Origin: Urechis unicinctus
Lineage: Eukaryota; Annelida; Polychaeta; Xenopneusta; Urechidae
Direction: 5' to 3'
Assembly: GCA_034190875.2 (NCBI GenBank)
Contig: CM067353.1
Span: 39,540,073 to 39,604,072 of the forward strand
DNA: 64,000 nucleotides
Both the position numbers and the translations under genes were made by a program. Below the pieces are notes generated by a model, which worked only from the letters and a program-made list of their open reading frames with translations, was not told the origin of the DNA and searched no databases. Below, in pieces: positions 41,181 to 56,345 of this stretch; positions within the stretch are counted from its first letter, which is position 1, and every line of letters starts with the position of its first letter.

Positions 41181-43129
41181 AATTTTGGTCTTAACTGATC
41201 AGATGCGACGGTTATTGGACCGGTTTGAGTTAATTGATCACATTATGATTGATTTCAGCGAAGTACCTATAACCGTGCGATAGGCAATTTAAGTGCACAA
41301 GTTTTTCATTCACTTGCCTAAAAGAGTTATGCAGAGACCTACACAATTGTTGCTCTCGCTGCTGCTACTGGTAACAGTTGTTGGTCAGACACACGCAGCA
41401 TAAACACCTAGAAAAAATAGTAAAATCATTTTAAACTGACGGATTTCTATGCAAATTTTGCTGATGGTAATGTCTTGTAAATTATAAATTGGTTGCATAT
41501 GTTGGTGAGAAAATGACAACTAAAAATACACATGCTTAAAAACAATTACCCCAGAAGGCTTCAAAATGGCAAAGCTATATTATCATCCAATGCTGAATCA
41601 ATACTTGGCTGTTATACTAAAATTTAAAACAAGTATACAGCAATATATTACATTACCATATAAAGTCAACATACAATTATTATAGCCTTCTTATTGCACA
41701 CTCTATATAAAGATTGCGCGCTGAGAAGTGTTAAATATGTTAATTCCTGACCAACAACTTTTAAATGAAGGGGAATAGTTGCTATTCTGCTGTTTTCAAA
41801 AGGCAGCGAAGATTAGTTATTTAGTTCTGTATGCGTTACACATGTAATCAGCTGAGCACCACTCTGTATGCACAAACTTAGATATTGATGTTCCCGCCCA
41901 AAATTGCGCCTACGGCAAGGCGCATCCGTTTTTGTGTTATGCATATGGTACCTTTTAATGTAGCCAGCAATTTTGTATTAGATCACTATGGAACGACTTC
42001 ATATACAAATGATTGCTACATCATGCTAACCCCACAATGACAGGGTACACGTTGACCAAACAATCGAGAGTCTGTCACTGTGCTGATCAAGGAAAAAATA
42101 CTCAAGTTTTTTCATCTTTACCTTTATCATCCATCTGGTACACACTGTACCTGTTATCGGGAGACTGAAGTAAGCTCTCTTGCCTCTTTGTGTGGTTTCA
42201 ACAGCATATATGAATAAAGTCGCTGGAGCTTATATTGTGATATGGTAATCACCTTCAAGCCACGGGGAATGGAATGGGGGGCTTGTGGGGTTCGGGGTAA
42301 GTTTGTGATATTCTGGTTACTCCATTGCTGTGTTCTACCTTAGGCTAGATGCGAGAGTAGTGAGATTGAGCTGTCCGCTAGAAATGATACCTGGTAATTT
42401 CCAGATGTCATATAGAAGACATGAAATGTGCGCTGTAGGAAGCAAGAAATGAGATGGGTTGTCGGGGACCTAAACGGAGTTAGAGGTCACGGCATCTGAG
42501 CTATCATGCTGTGTGGCAGGTTTCAGGCTACATGATGGTGTTGGGAGAAATAAAAAAAACCCATATATCTATCATTGCCAGTTTTGGGGTGTAGCATCCG
42601 AGTCCAGAAATGAATAGCTAACTTTCGACTGACACTCACAGAAACGAGTGTCACGATGTGCACGAGGCAATTTGAGTAACAGCTATTTTCTTAGCAATCT
42701 GATCAGTTGTTTTAACCAGTCTCCAAACTGCGAGGACAACGAATTAGTCAATATACACTCAGAACAACAGATAATTACAACAACATCGAACTTCCGTGAA
42801 AACGTAAGCACAATTACCACAGAACGCAGCAACAGCCAGGCATCGTACTCACATGCTTTCCGTGACATTACAAAGCACACACGCGTGCTCCAGTAAATTT
42901 GACCTTGCCAGCCGACATGTGGCAGTTAATGTCGTGTATTCTCGAATCAAAAGGCACGACTGGCGGCATTCAGTTGTAATCATTATATATAGCGATTGCG
43001 CATAACTATAGACTTCATTAAATGCTTTGTTGCGGTTCCTTGGTGATAATAATATGTAACCCCTTGATTGAGTCATATCAAGCATAAGCAACTCGACTAA
43101 AATTGCCACAAATGTGGATGGTTGATTCG
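41181..43129. other. Non-coding region
   Basis: No gene or repeat family recognised. Confidence 0.4.
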
Positions 43130-43565
43130 CCACGTAAATACCAGGCAGATAAGGTAGCATCCAGCAGAATCGATATATTGACTGAACCAGCATTCCAAAT
43201 GGTGATTGTCAAGGTGAGCACTATTTAGTGGATTGTTAAATGTACAGTCGGTTAGGTACTAGCAAAGTCATGGATTAAAAACGGCCCATTGTCGTCCAGC
43301 AGTTGGTCACAACACGTTAAATCAGTAAAACATAACAATAAACAATATCGTCTGAAAAGTATCAAATTGAAGGAGTTGCGACAAAGCTTCCAAGTATTGC
43401 TAATTGTTCTCTTTTATAATTACGATCCTGCTAGCTGCACATTTACTTACTGATTATTACCGGAACTAAGAACACCATGTAAGTTGTTTTTCCCGCCGGT
43501 TGCATGAGTAATTCAAAATGTACAAAGTAGTGCACAGGTGTTTTTGTTTCTGGATCTCAGTTAAT
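43130..43565 (+). pseudogene. Inverted, decayed promoter and first exon of a fucosyltransferase
   Basis: Read on the plus strand, this matches the minus strand of the A promoter/start-exon region (unit 1 about 3,880-3,440) through many shared blocks, for example GAAGGAGTTGCGA, CTTCCAAGTATTGCTAA, ACCGGAACTAAG and TACAAAGTAGTG. The TATAAATAG is lost (GTCTGAAAAG), the upstream ORF start is lost, and the coding end is shortened so that ATG runs directly into the donor-like GTAAGT (43,479-43,484). It is the probable 5' end of the broken gene at 48,837-49,996. Confidence 0.65.
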
Positions 43566-43574
43566 CTAACAGTT

Positions 43575-44300
43575 GAACAAGTTTTCGGCTGTAGTAATGA
43601 TACAACAATAATACTATCAAACAGAATTATTTCCTTGCATTGTAATGCCGTTCTTATCATGCAAGCACCCACGATTGAGTGGGCGAAGGAAAACATTTAA
43701 ATAGAAAATCCCACATCGATTTATTGATCAAAGCAGCGTCATTATTGGGCTCTTCGTTACGCCGGCATGTGTTGCCTGATAGGCCGATAAATAAAACCAC
43801 GCGTACGTTCAGCGGGTATTTCAATTGATCAATAGTAACATTACCTCATAGGTATCATTATTGACTTTATTATGCCGCACGTATGCGGTGCTCAAATTTC
43901 ACTTACCACACATATTTTAGTGATGGAAGTGCTTCCCCGGATATTCCGGGACACTATGTATGAAGTTCATTTAACACCAATAATCTGTCAAAACAGTCTT
44001 TATGAATATTTTCATATGAAACGTCAACAAGAGAGTCTTCACCAAAGACGTATGAGTTGCAACTGCAATCATTTGCTTATTAGAAGACACGACATGGTAG
44101 CAACTTCGTCCGGGACACAGAGTTTGCCATTTGCGTACATGCAGCGATTAACGTGAGTGCTGAATATAGCACGGATACCAAATTAATTGATTGTTTCGTA
44201 ACTGAGCAATGCAATGTGTACACATTCGAGTAAAAGCTCTGAATTATGGAAATCAGCTTATTGTACACAGTGAACAAGGTGATGAAAACGTATTGAAAAG
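43575..44300 (+). other. Inverted homologue of gene B upstream/intron region
   Basis: Colinear with the minus strand of 7,495-6,830 in unit 1. Examples are ATCGATTTATTGATCAAAGC at 43,716, CCAATAATCTG...ACAGTCTTTA near 43,975, GGGACACAG...TTGCCATTTGCGTACAT at 44,113-44,141 and AGCTCTGAATTATGGAA near 44,236. The donor GTAAGT of gene B is TTAATT here. Identity looks like 65-80%, so it separated well before the array expanded. Confidence 0.6.
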
Positions 44301-45095
44301 CTTGAATTTGAAAGTCAATGCAAATCAGCCGCAAAGAAATGGATTTCTGCATAACTGCAGTGAATAAATCACTATGCAATGGTACAACTGATTACTTATT
44401 TTCCTCGAGAAGTTTTCAACTCTGATGGGAATGTTCTGATGATAAAGTCTTGATAGTGATATCGACATTCGTTGAACTGTTCGGTAATAATTGATAAACG
44501 AGGAAACATGGATCTGGTACCCCGAGAGTACCGATTATTTGGCCAGACTTCTTAAAACGATATATAGGGAAAGTAATATGGCTAGAACCAAAACACAAGT
44601 GACAACACGTACTTTGTTATAGTGTTGTTAACTACGATTTGTACATAGCAGCATTATCTATTCCTAAACATTCAATTCATTGAATACTTTTAAAAACAAG
44701 ATCGATGTTTATTTAAAGGACAAAGGTTCTAAGTAACGGTTTGATCTGATGGTGCTGAAATATTATAAACATATTGCGTCGTTCGCCGATGACCATTGGC
44801 AAGAAACCTATGGACCAAGCGGTCTTTTTGCAACCCATCACCATAAGGTCTTCGTTGTAATTTGCTGTAAAGAATATTGATTGTCAAAGATATTATGCGT
44901 TTGTGCATGGCCATTAATATGCAATTTTCCGGGCTTCCATCTATTTGAATCCATTTGGACTGATACGTATTTGTTACCAAGAAAGTCATGCTACTGCAAT
45001 ATTGCTACCATGACAAAATTACAGTTGGTTCAAATGTACATTGGACAGGGCTCAACGCTTGGAATCGTTATCGACAGTAATTGACGTATATACAA

Positions 45096-45098
<3 letters not shown>
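44301..45098. other. Non-coding region before (TA)n
   Basis: No gene recognised. Homology to the gene B region fades out here. Confidence 0.4.
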
Positions 45099-45130
<32 letters not shown>

Positions 45131-45147
45131 TATATATATATATATAT

Positions 45148-45221
<74 letters not shown>

Positions 45222-45264
45222 ATATATCTCTATATATATATATATATATATATATCTATATATA

Positions 45265-45335
<71 letters not shown>
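45099..45335. repeat. (TA)n tract with palindromic interruptions
   Basis: TA repeat with several AGAGATA and ATCTCTATA interruptions, giving a palindrome-rich structure. Confidence 0.95.
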
Positions 45336-45339
<4 letters not shown>

Positions 45340-46469
45340 TAACCTTAACACCATACCACGCCAAAATGGCTCACTCTGACAGCTATTCTAACATGCAGAC
45401 CATGCACCGACTTCTAATGCTGACCACATCATGACGCAACATGGACACGGGCTAAGCTGGTAAAACGGATGTGACGTCATCTTTATGTATGATGGCTAAG
45501 GACTTGTCACCATCTGGTACTGCTTCTGAACTCGGTCGTTTTGTTGATCATCTCATCAGCGATATGACTGGCTTGCACATTTTATCTTTGAATGCAAGGT
45601 GTGACCCACTGAATTTTATTAAGAGTGCGCAATCGGAAAGGCGGAAGCACAAAAGCGCAAGTGACAAAGCGCAAATGTTAATGCGTATGGTATCCCCGCT
45701 GATTAGTGGCCCAATCGCACACAAGTGTCCGATCAGCTGTCCATGGCAAACAATAGAAACTATAATAACTTCATATAATTCTGTAAATAATTTTATCGTT
45801 ATATTGCTACTGCTAATTAACAGTATTGTGGATCGGACACAGCACAGGCTCGTTAGAATATTTGTGTGTGAGTTCCCTCCAATTATATTTGGCCGAAAAT
45901 GTTTTAATCAGGCTAAAGTATGCTCTTTACTAATAATATCGGTGCAGAATATGCATCAGTTGCAAAACATAATATGCGTTTATTCGGAAATTACCACAGC
46001 AACATTTCAAAAGCCATGAGAAGAGTCAATGGGCATTCTTTACGGCTATTGAATGTTTTGTTTCAACGCATCTGGTATCAAGTAATGCATGCTGCAGTGA
46101 GTCATCACATTAGATATCGACGTGGATAGCTGAACCTGGGTATGGTCTGGCCTCTCACATGTTGCCAGCAGCACGTATCGAGTCACCGCACAAACCCCAA
46201 TTACCAAACCCGTACTTGTCCAACATACCTCAATCAAATACCGCAAGGTGAGATATGTATTGCATATTAATGGTTTAGTTTGAGGTCAGGTACTTGTGAT
46301 TGCTTAAATACCATAGAGCCGATGTTATTCAGGAAGCATTAATGACAACCATGCAATGGCATGAAAATTGACTCAAATGTATGCTTAGCTATTATCCACT
46401 TTATCTCCTGCCTGACACCTTTTTACAAATTGACTCGAGGGTTTGGTGAGACAATAGTGGGTTATAATA
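45336..46469. other. Non-coding region between (TA)n and the LINE
   Basis: A 182-codon plus-strand open frame (45,471-46,019) has no recognisable motif or membrane or repeat pattern; I do not call it a gene. Confidence 0.35.
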
Positions 46470-48594
46470 AACGTGGTTGTATTAATAATAATAATAATAA
46501 TAATAATAGTTTATTTCAGGCACAGGGCCCATAGTAAATAAGACATGCATGTAAGTAAGCGTTCAATGCAGTGCATATAGAATACGGTACCAATGGGTCC
46601 ATATGGCACCAGACCGTACCATGTAACAATCATTCAAAGATGTTATTAATAATTTATTGGAGAGTTCTATCCTCCTTATAAATGCGTAGGTCGATATTCT
46701 AATATATGCTTGAAATACTGAGATACTGTTTGAGGCGAACATTTGACTGGCACTGTCCCTTTTTGATACACCCAAAATATTTCGGTACATGTTATTGCAA
46801 GCAGCTCTAACTTTATTAAGCGATTTTTGTGTATCATTAACCCATAGATGTAGACAATAAAGTATGTTGCAGTAGGTTTGACAAATTGTAAGTTTTACAT
46901 GCAATGAGCATTGGGAGAAATTTTGTTTAAGACTGTTTGACCGACCATATAAAACTCATATTTGCCTCAGCATGTCATCGTCATCATTGGAATTTTCATT
47001 TACCATAAGCCCTAAATATTTCCATTGTTCATCATAATGCAATTGCATATCATTCAACGATACCAATGGACAGAACAGCTTGCGGGTCTTTGGTTGAATC
47101 ACAATGCAAACAGATTTTGATGGATTGAACACTATATCATGTTGAGCTCCAAATCGAGAACAAAGGTCCAGAAGTTTTTGCAGTCCATTGGCACTTGGCG
47201 ACATCATGCATAGATCGTACGCATAAAATACATTGTTGATACAAATATCATTAATATAACAGCTGGTGCAGGAGTTCAACAACAGACTTGAAAGATCATC
47301 GTCATACACATAAAATAATTTAGGGGATATAATTCTACCTTGTCGAACGCCATTAGATACAGTAAAATATCGAGACGATTCACCATCCCACTTAAAACAG
47401 ATTAACTGTTTCTGATACCAAAACATTAAAATTCTGACTAAAACCAAAGGCATGGCACGGTTGACGAGCTTTTTAAACAGCAACCAATGATTGTGCTTGT
47501 CAAATGCCTTCTACGCATCAAAAACCATGTGTACACAGGTCTTCCAAGATCTTTATAGTATTGTATTATGCTCTTGGCAGTGTAAATAAATAAATCCATT
47601 AAGTGACCGGCCTTAAAGCCAAATTGATTGTCGCGGGTAGTAAGATACCCGTCTGCGAAATCCAGTCGCACTTATTCGAAAAGTTTTGAACCAAATGTGA
47701 CGAGAGCAATGGGCCTGTAGTTATTTGTATCGCTAGTATCACCATTCTTATTTCTGATTATAGGTATAATGGCAGACTTCATGAAAGAAACTGGAAGATA
47801 CCCATGCTTTAAAAAACATGAGAACAGCAGTGACAGACACATAGACACATATGCTGTAGTCAGCATTAATAAAATGTTCAGCGGCAAGACCATCTACCCC
47901 GCAAGATTTTCCTCGTTTAAGCGTCCGTAATGCTCGACGAATGTGAGCAGGGGAGATAACGGTGCTAATGGTGTAAGTTTCACATTTCACCGTTTCCGTC
48001 ACCTCGACCTTCTCCCGACACTCGCTCGCACTGTTGAGGAGTGTGGAATAATGGTCACGCCACATGTCGGCGATGTTTTCAGCCCCGGTACAGCCGTTAA
48101 CTACTGACGCCAGTGGTATCGACCAATTTTGGGCGCATTTCACTCCTTTCCAAAACGAGGCATTATTACCTTCGTCCAATGAGTTTGCCATGGCATCTGC
48201 ACGGGCAGACATCTCCTGGTATTACCATGGACAGAGAGAGTGTTTAAAATTAAGACTCGTAAGCCTCATCAGCTCACTTATAGGACCATGTCGTGGCTTG
48301 CCCTCATTGCGCCAACTTATATACGCCCGCCTCGCCTGCTAAGCAGGTCTTAAACATAGTCATTATAGCCAGGTACGATAAAATCGCGACAGGACTTATC
48401 AATATATACATATATCAATGCATTTAGTACTGGCCTTGCGTACCGCTTTCGATATCTCGCAATACAAACGATCGGTCTGCGCCTTATGATCAGCAGAGGA
48501 ACATTTTGCATCGGTGCAAGTAACTGCATCCGGAAGCGCCACATCCGATAAATAACCTTTAGACAGCTTTTGATAAGCTGCAATATTCGCTGAC

Positions 48595-48596
<2 letters not shown>
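46470..48596 (-). mobile_element. LINE (non-LTR retrotransposon) fragment, decayed
   Basis: The minus strand carries, in broken frames: the tail of the endonuclease region ([10 protein letters not shown], about 48,360), the linker and early reverse transcriptase (LKRGKSCGVDGLAAEHF; HGYLPVSFMKSAIIPI; NNYRPIALV), the catalytic core (NGVRQGRIISPKLFYVYDDD, 46,956-47,483) and a C-terminal part (46,563-46,904). The second catalytic box reads YAYD instead of YADD, so the enzyme is dead. The 3' end is intact: GGGCCCTGTGCCTGAAATAAAC followed by (TTA/TAA)n at 46,508-46,483. The 5' end stops at a (TA)n tract. Confidence 0.85.
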
Positions 48597-49996
<1,400 letters not shown>

Positions 49997-52900
49997 TTGC
50001 CGTAAACTAGATGGGCCAGTTATTTTTTTCCCGTCTTAACGGTACACCAATGTGGTCTGTGAATGATGATCATAACATAATATCAATGACTAACTTGAGA
50101 AACTGTTTCACTTGATATTGAACATGTGGTGCCATGCGCTCGACGATACTCCACAAACATGCATTCTGTTACCTGTTCGTAACAACAGAATCTGGTGCAC
50201 CATAAGTTTTGCCATGTTTACAAATCGTCTAAAATATTAAGGTAACCAGAGGTAAATGTGTGTGGTTTGTGACGTGATAGTGTAGGCATTAACCATATGT
50301 TTGTTTTGACCTTTTCATCAGGAAATCTTGAGTGGGACTTAAGGTAGTTATTATTTATTTTATTCGCCAGATATACCTAGTTATGTGGTGCAGAATGTTA
50401 ACAATATCGATTTGATTGATGTGTTGTTCTCACTCTCAAAGAGTGTAAATAGCCTGATAAGCTTGAGACCTCACTTGTTTGGACTGCCATTGCCTTCGTT
50501 TGGACTACGACATGCTCAAGTGGAATGTTGCAGAATCTCATTCAGCATCTAAGCATGGTATGGTCAGTAATGTCAAACATGGGGGTCCAGTGACCACATA
50601 AATCTAGGAATTTGTATCATTTTTAAAGACGTTACTGTGGCAAATTGGTCCCAGATTTAGGTGGCCATGAGTGTTTGGTTGAATATTCTGGAAGAACATA
50701 TCCACTGACAGAAAACAACTGATATGTACATATCATTTGAAAACACTGTTGTACACCTAGATGGCTCAATAATGGTCAAGAATGCTAGCTAACAGAATTA
50801 ACTAGCTGGTATTATTCAAAGAACATCATCGTATAAGTTCTATGGAAAGCAGTGGTTATGTATTAGCATGAATGTATGGCTCAGTAAGAGAAAGAAAAGA
50901 TTGGTGGTAACTGATATCCAATAAGATTAGACAAGGGTTATTTGTAGTGTTTCACAAGGGTCTTTCCTGGGGCTCGATCTATTCTTAACTCACATAACGC
51001 ATAAGACTGTGATTACGATTGGCCAACGCCTTTTAACCTATAAAGTACTGTATGTAGGATGTGTAATCGCAAAGGCTATACGCAATGTTAACCTTGACTA
51101 CGTTGTATATTCTATTACATTTAAGAATGACCATTAACGGAGGAGACGCAATTTCATCTATGTACTGTGATGCAAGACAGAAAAATATATAGTTATCTGT
51201 GTTAAAATAAATGAATAAATAGAAGGTCATGAGTAGGGCTTTGTTTCAAATGTTTCTTGGCATTATGGCGCGAACAAATGGCTCGTATTCCCCTGCTTTT
51301 CTCTGCGTGTCAAGTGGCTTCCAGCATGTCTTCTCATTCTATAAGCAACCAGGGTACATCGCGCTGGTTCAGGTCGATGGAACCATACGTCAAACGGAAC
51401 GTGCTTCAAGGAGACGTTGACGTTGTATGTGTCATTATCAGTGAGAATTAAAAGGCTTTGTTGTAATAGGGAGCTACTTTGATCTGCGGGAAAAGTTGAA
51501 TTTGAAGTGAGTACCAAGGAAAGGGAAACAGAACGAAGTGCATTTCTGTCAATGTGTGATTACATCGATTTGATCTCCGGTTGACCCACCTGGTAGTTTT
51601 ATTTTATTTAGAATAATTCTAGACTTTGGATAGTCCTGGGCGGACATGCCAATTCATTATAAAGTCCTCCAGCTCCAATGGCAACGATTAATGGCGCATT
51701 TGTCGTATCAGGTTTAGAAGGAACCGCTCGATTTACCATCCTACAAAGACATTAGTTCAAAACCTATTGAAACATATATATAAACCGTGCAATAATTTAC
51801 CTCTGATCTATTTACCGATTTTCGAAAAATAATGATGCGATGAGCACCATTTTGGTAAATATGAAATATGGTTTTTGTTACCTCTCCGTTCGCTAGGTGT
51901 TGATGGCGTGGGTTCTACTTTGCGTCTTTTGTTGCCATCTCACAAGAGCTGCGTCGCGGCGCAAATATCTCCGTTTGTGACGTTGAAAGTTCGAATTCAA
52001 GCTAGATTATCCCTGCGAGCGTTCAGAATTCATTTTTGACGACCCTATCGTAGTATAAAACCTAATAACGATTCTATCAAGAAAGCTACCACAACGTCAT
52101 GCAGTTGTATCACAGTAGAATTGTTTAGTCTTTACTCCATCATGATTGTAGCAATGCCATATGAGTGACAAGGCTGAGCCCCCAGATGCCGTATTGAACA
52201 CCCACCATGCTATTCGAACTGTCATCTAGTCCAAACTGCGCCTGTGCGCAGCTATCGCCTCGTTGTAAAGATAAACATGGCGAGATGTGGTCATCGATGA
52301 TGCTACCACTGCAGTCGTAATGGTAATCCATGTCCGCTTTATACATCACTCGTGATTATAGGTGCAAATTGTTCATTACCGATGAAACTTATTAACTCGC
52401 TAGGTTTTTGACGGTCAAGTTATCTGATTTCCATTCAGAAAATATCCATTGATTTGATTTCAGTCGTCGTATGACGTCCTGTAGGGCTAGACTTTTAATA
52501 ATGTGTATTCATTTTTACCCAGGGAAAAGTTTCTTTTGCACTCTGGGTTTGTTGGTTCTTAGACCGGGTAATCCATCGGAGCCTTCTTGCGTTGCAGATG
52601 TTGTGAATTTGCATATCAGCACAACACCAGGGAAATGGGGTACTGCCTTTGCTGTTAAACGATGAACAAGTAAACAGATAAACATTCAACAATGCAGTAG
52701 CACTAACATCATTGAAATATATTGCTGCAGCTCCTGTTATCCCAAATCATTATTGGTGATTCAAATTCGTATCGCAGATCGTTTCCATCTAATGCATCAG
52801 TTAAGGTGTTCTTATAGTTCAATTACTCGTCTTGCGTTGCGTTGCCTCGTCTCTGGCTGAGTTATTTGATCAAACACGCGACCCATGCAAGACGCATTGA

Positions 52901-55639
52901 ATTAAGACTATACACAGCATCATAGACCATTGCGTTCTAAAAAGAACAAAAATCGTCAGTGGATATGAAGGGCTGTATATTCTACGCCTCCTCTGGACAC
53001 AGAGCTTCCAACGCATAAGACCAACTCAATTCGATATACGGCATTTGTCATATCCATTAATATTACATTATAGTACGGTTGGTATGAATCAAATATCACC
53101 GGTTTGACTAATGTTGTAAGCATAGTTTAACTTCCAATACTACCCATAATTGTGTTATACGATCAGCATGACGACTTCTTCTTTGATGTTGACAACTATG
53201 TAAGTAGAACAAATTATAATATTACATTGAAAGTTTTTAAAATGTGCGAAATTATAAATGCGTTAACCAATAATATGGGCATCTTAGAAGCGCATCAACA
53301 GACAATTCACATAATTCTTGGCACCATCAGTTGCCAGTTTATTGGCGCTCATATATTTACACGATAAAAACTGTTTAAAAATTGCCAGTCGAAAGATATT
53401 ATCTGTTTCCCGACTAGTAAATTTAAAATACCACCAGCCTGAAAAGACAAGAGAGGCGGTTACGCACAGCACCCTGATTTAGTTAATCCACTTTCCGTCC
53501 GTAATGTGCATGCAGTTATCATAGGTACATCAAAGATGGGTGTAAATCAATCTTAATGAAATCAATGCGGCATGCTTGTAATGCTGATATAATGCAACTA
53601 ATTCGGCATTTCTTGTATCATTAAATTCCTATATTACACCACAATACGACAATCAGATATCAGCGTTCGTTATTCTGTGATCAGAAGGTCTAGAATCCAA
53701 ATTCATGAATTAATTCAGATGTACATTGTACGTTCGCATTTTGCATATAATGCAACAAACCCTTGGTTAGCGGAATATATGTAAAACATTTTGCTACGCT
53801 ATGCAAAATTTATAACAGTACAAACCACCAACGAGGTGACCCTAGCAATTAAATATCTATGTAGCAGGACCACTTCTATCGGCCACGAGATTCTGTATGC
53901 CACTTAGCTCGATTGATGTGTACTTGTGTAGGAAGGACGCGGCCTCTACAGCAGAATCCATTACGATTTATTTGACAATAGATAAGCAGCGCTGACATTG
54001 TCAATGTTGTCTCGTTTCTTATATCAGGAATGCATCAATGGGACTAAATTGCACATCCTTTGTAAGTAGGCGTATTTGTTGGATGATGAAAGTGCATATA
54101 TGAATGCTATAAGGGTGAAATCATACAAGATGGAGGTAAAATGCGGCGTTTATGGATGCTTTCATTCATAGTGAAAGAAGTAAATGCTTATATCTATTAA
54201 GTATTATGCTGCAATATTTACGGATGTCAATCATCAAACTGATAAAGAGCAATCATAGCAGCAACTGAGTTGGCTAAAACATTAAATACATGCCTGTAAT
54301 TATATGAATGTCATATTTAGTATAAGTTGCACATTTCTATGTCGGGTATAAATGTTTGCAGTTGAGCTCCCTGTTATAACATGTCCAAACACAACAAAAT
54401 ATTCAAAAAAATGTGATTGCATATATTGACAATCAATCACCTACAACTTGATTGTTTCCGCATAGACTTTAAAAATTCTAAATAATAGTATCTGGCACTG
54501 GTTTACCGATGCGTGATGTTATCTCGTCGTCAATCCAGGCGTTCTGCGAAATCGGGCCTCCCAGGTAGCAGTTTTTTTCACAATCTTGAGCTACTCGTCT
54601 CCAGTCGTGATACCAGGGTTACAGGGGGTACCGTCTTGTTTATACTGGTATAAATCAGATCAGTTGTCGACAGTTCTTTGTGGACCACAGGTGCGCAGTC
54701 GTCAAAAAAGGGAAGCACGAGCAGAACCAGGAACGACACTTTATGACCTCGCATTCAACCAATACATGCATTTATTCACATATATACATATATATTTGAT
54801 ACTACCACTTACAATCGGATCAATCAACATTTAAAAATGGCAAAAGTTTTGGAAATATTTCAAAATCTTCTGTCGACTAGAAGTAATGTGTTTACAAATA
54901 TTTACAAAGATGGTCACCCACGAAGCAAAGAGAGCATTTGCCTGTAAGGTGCCATGGGCACATTGATTCACCACACCATTATTTGTTCAGGTTAATCCAA
55001 AATATTTTTCTGTGCAAAGAACATCGAGTTGGTTTAAAGCGGTAAGTGAGCTGACTGGAATAATGTTGGCAGGTAAACGATTCTATGGGGTTACAACTCG
55101 TTGGAAAAAGCTTCTTCCATTTCGTTTGTATTGGTAGAATTATTGATAGAGTGATTATTCCGGTGTTTATCATTAGGTGCATAAAATGTTTTTATTATAG
55201 TGTTAGTACGCCAGCGGAAAATGGATAAGAGTTATATCTGCCTTGAGAGTCAGGCATTATTACTGCTATCAATACTCCACAGGTAACGTCACCATCTCAT
55301 ACAATAACATTACTGATATATGATGTATACGATCACCATTGAAAACTGCCATAGTGACAACGAATTGGTTGTCAAATATTCATGACGCTTTGTGTGTTGC
55401 TAGACACTATTTCGGGTTAACGCACTAATCATATTTTGATCTGTAATATTATTTCAATTAATCATCATGGCGAATGTGCCATAACACGACATTTGGTTGA
55501 TAAATTGTACAAGTACATTCTCAAAGGATATGACAGTAAGAAATTAAACAACGTGAACTAGCATTACCACGTAAGTATAATGCGTTTCTGTAGAAAGTGG
55601 CTCTAATAGAATGAATTGGTTGAACTTTAGTTACCATTG
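49997..55639. other. Non-coding region
   Basis: No gene supported. Short open frames near 51.25 kb and 52.5 kb show no known motif. The stretch 51.9-52.0 kb is slightly CpG-rich. Confidence 0.4.
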
Positions 55640-56345
55640 CCAACAGTGTACTATGTAGAAGCAATGTGTAAATGCTGCTATTCCTTCCCTAGAGTTGTAT
55701 CACCTATTCCAATGAGTTCAACAAACAAGTATTTTTAGTTACATTTTTTCTCTTTGACAACAACCTACGGTAATGTTTTAATTTTGGTCATCCTTTATGA
55801 TGGCACTTTCGGACAATTTTGGCCCAGAGAATGAATTCTAGATAAGGCCAATTACATGTACTTCTTTGTGCAAGCTGCAGCAGCAATCCATGAAACAGAG
55901 CCTTACATGCATTGTGACATATATTGTAGTTTTACAAACACCATAAATACAGGCTCTATAGTGAGTTCGCTAATCAAGCAATTACTACACTATTGTACTA
56001 AAGTGAGCGTGAACAATGAAGTGCATATATCGTTCTGAAATGCCGAACGTATCGAATTAATATCGGTTCAATGGCTCATTACAATTGCCGACTGTCCTGT
56101 TTTTGATAAATACAGCCAATTCATAACCCTTTGTTTCCACTGTATTCAACATGGGACAATTCCCAGGTTCCATCTGTGCAATTTGCGTAATGCCGATTAT
56201 TACTAGCTATTTCTGAAAGATGACAGAATTATCAAATTATTGTGAGCATACCCATGAGAAACTGTTCATATAAACGGTGCGATTCATACACAGTTGCAAC
56301 TATTGTTGATGACTAATGGCGAACAAATTAGATCTAATTGTACTA
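55640..56345 (+). repeat. Inverted repeat, left arm
   Basis: Matches the reverse complement of about 59,960-60,690, for example TATCACCTATTCCAATGAGTT, CAACCTACGGTAATGTTT, CCCAGAGAATGAATTCTAGA, ACAGGCTCTAT, TTTCCACTGTATTCAACA and GATTCATACACAGTTGCA. Identity looks near 70%. No coding frame is shared by the arms. Confidence 0.75.

Noticed and set aside
44350..44395. CACTATGCAATGGTACAACTG here resembles 6,686-6,706 in direct orientation
   Set aside because: Short match in the opposite sense to the surrounding inverted homology; probably coincidence.
45471..46019. 182-codon plus-strand open frame
   Set aside because: Composition and lack of motifs fit chance; no homologue in the window.
46480..48596. 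LINE as an active element
   Set aside because: Frames are broken, the catalytic box is mutated and the 5' part is missing.
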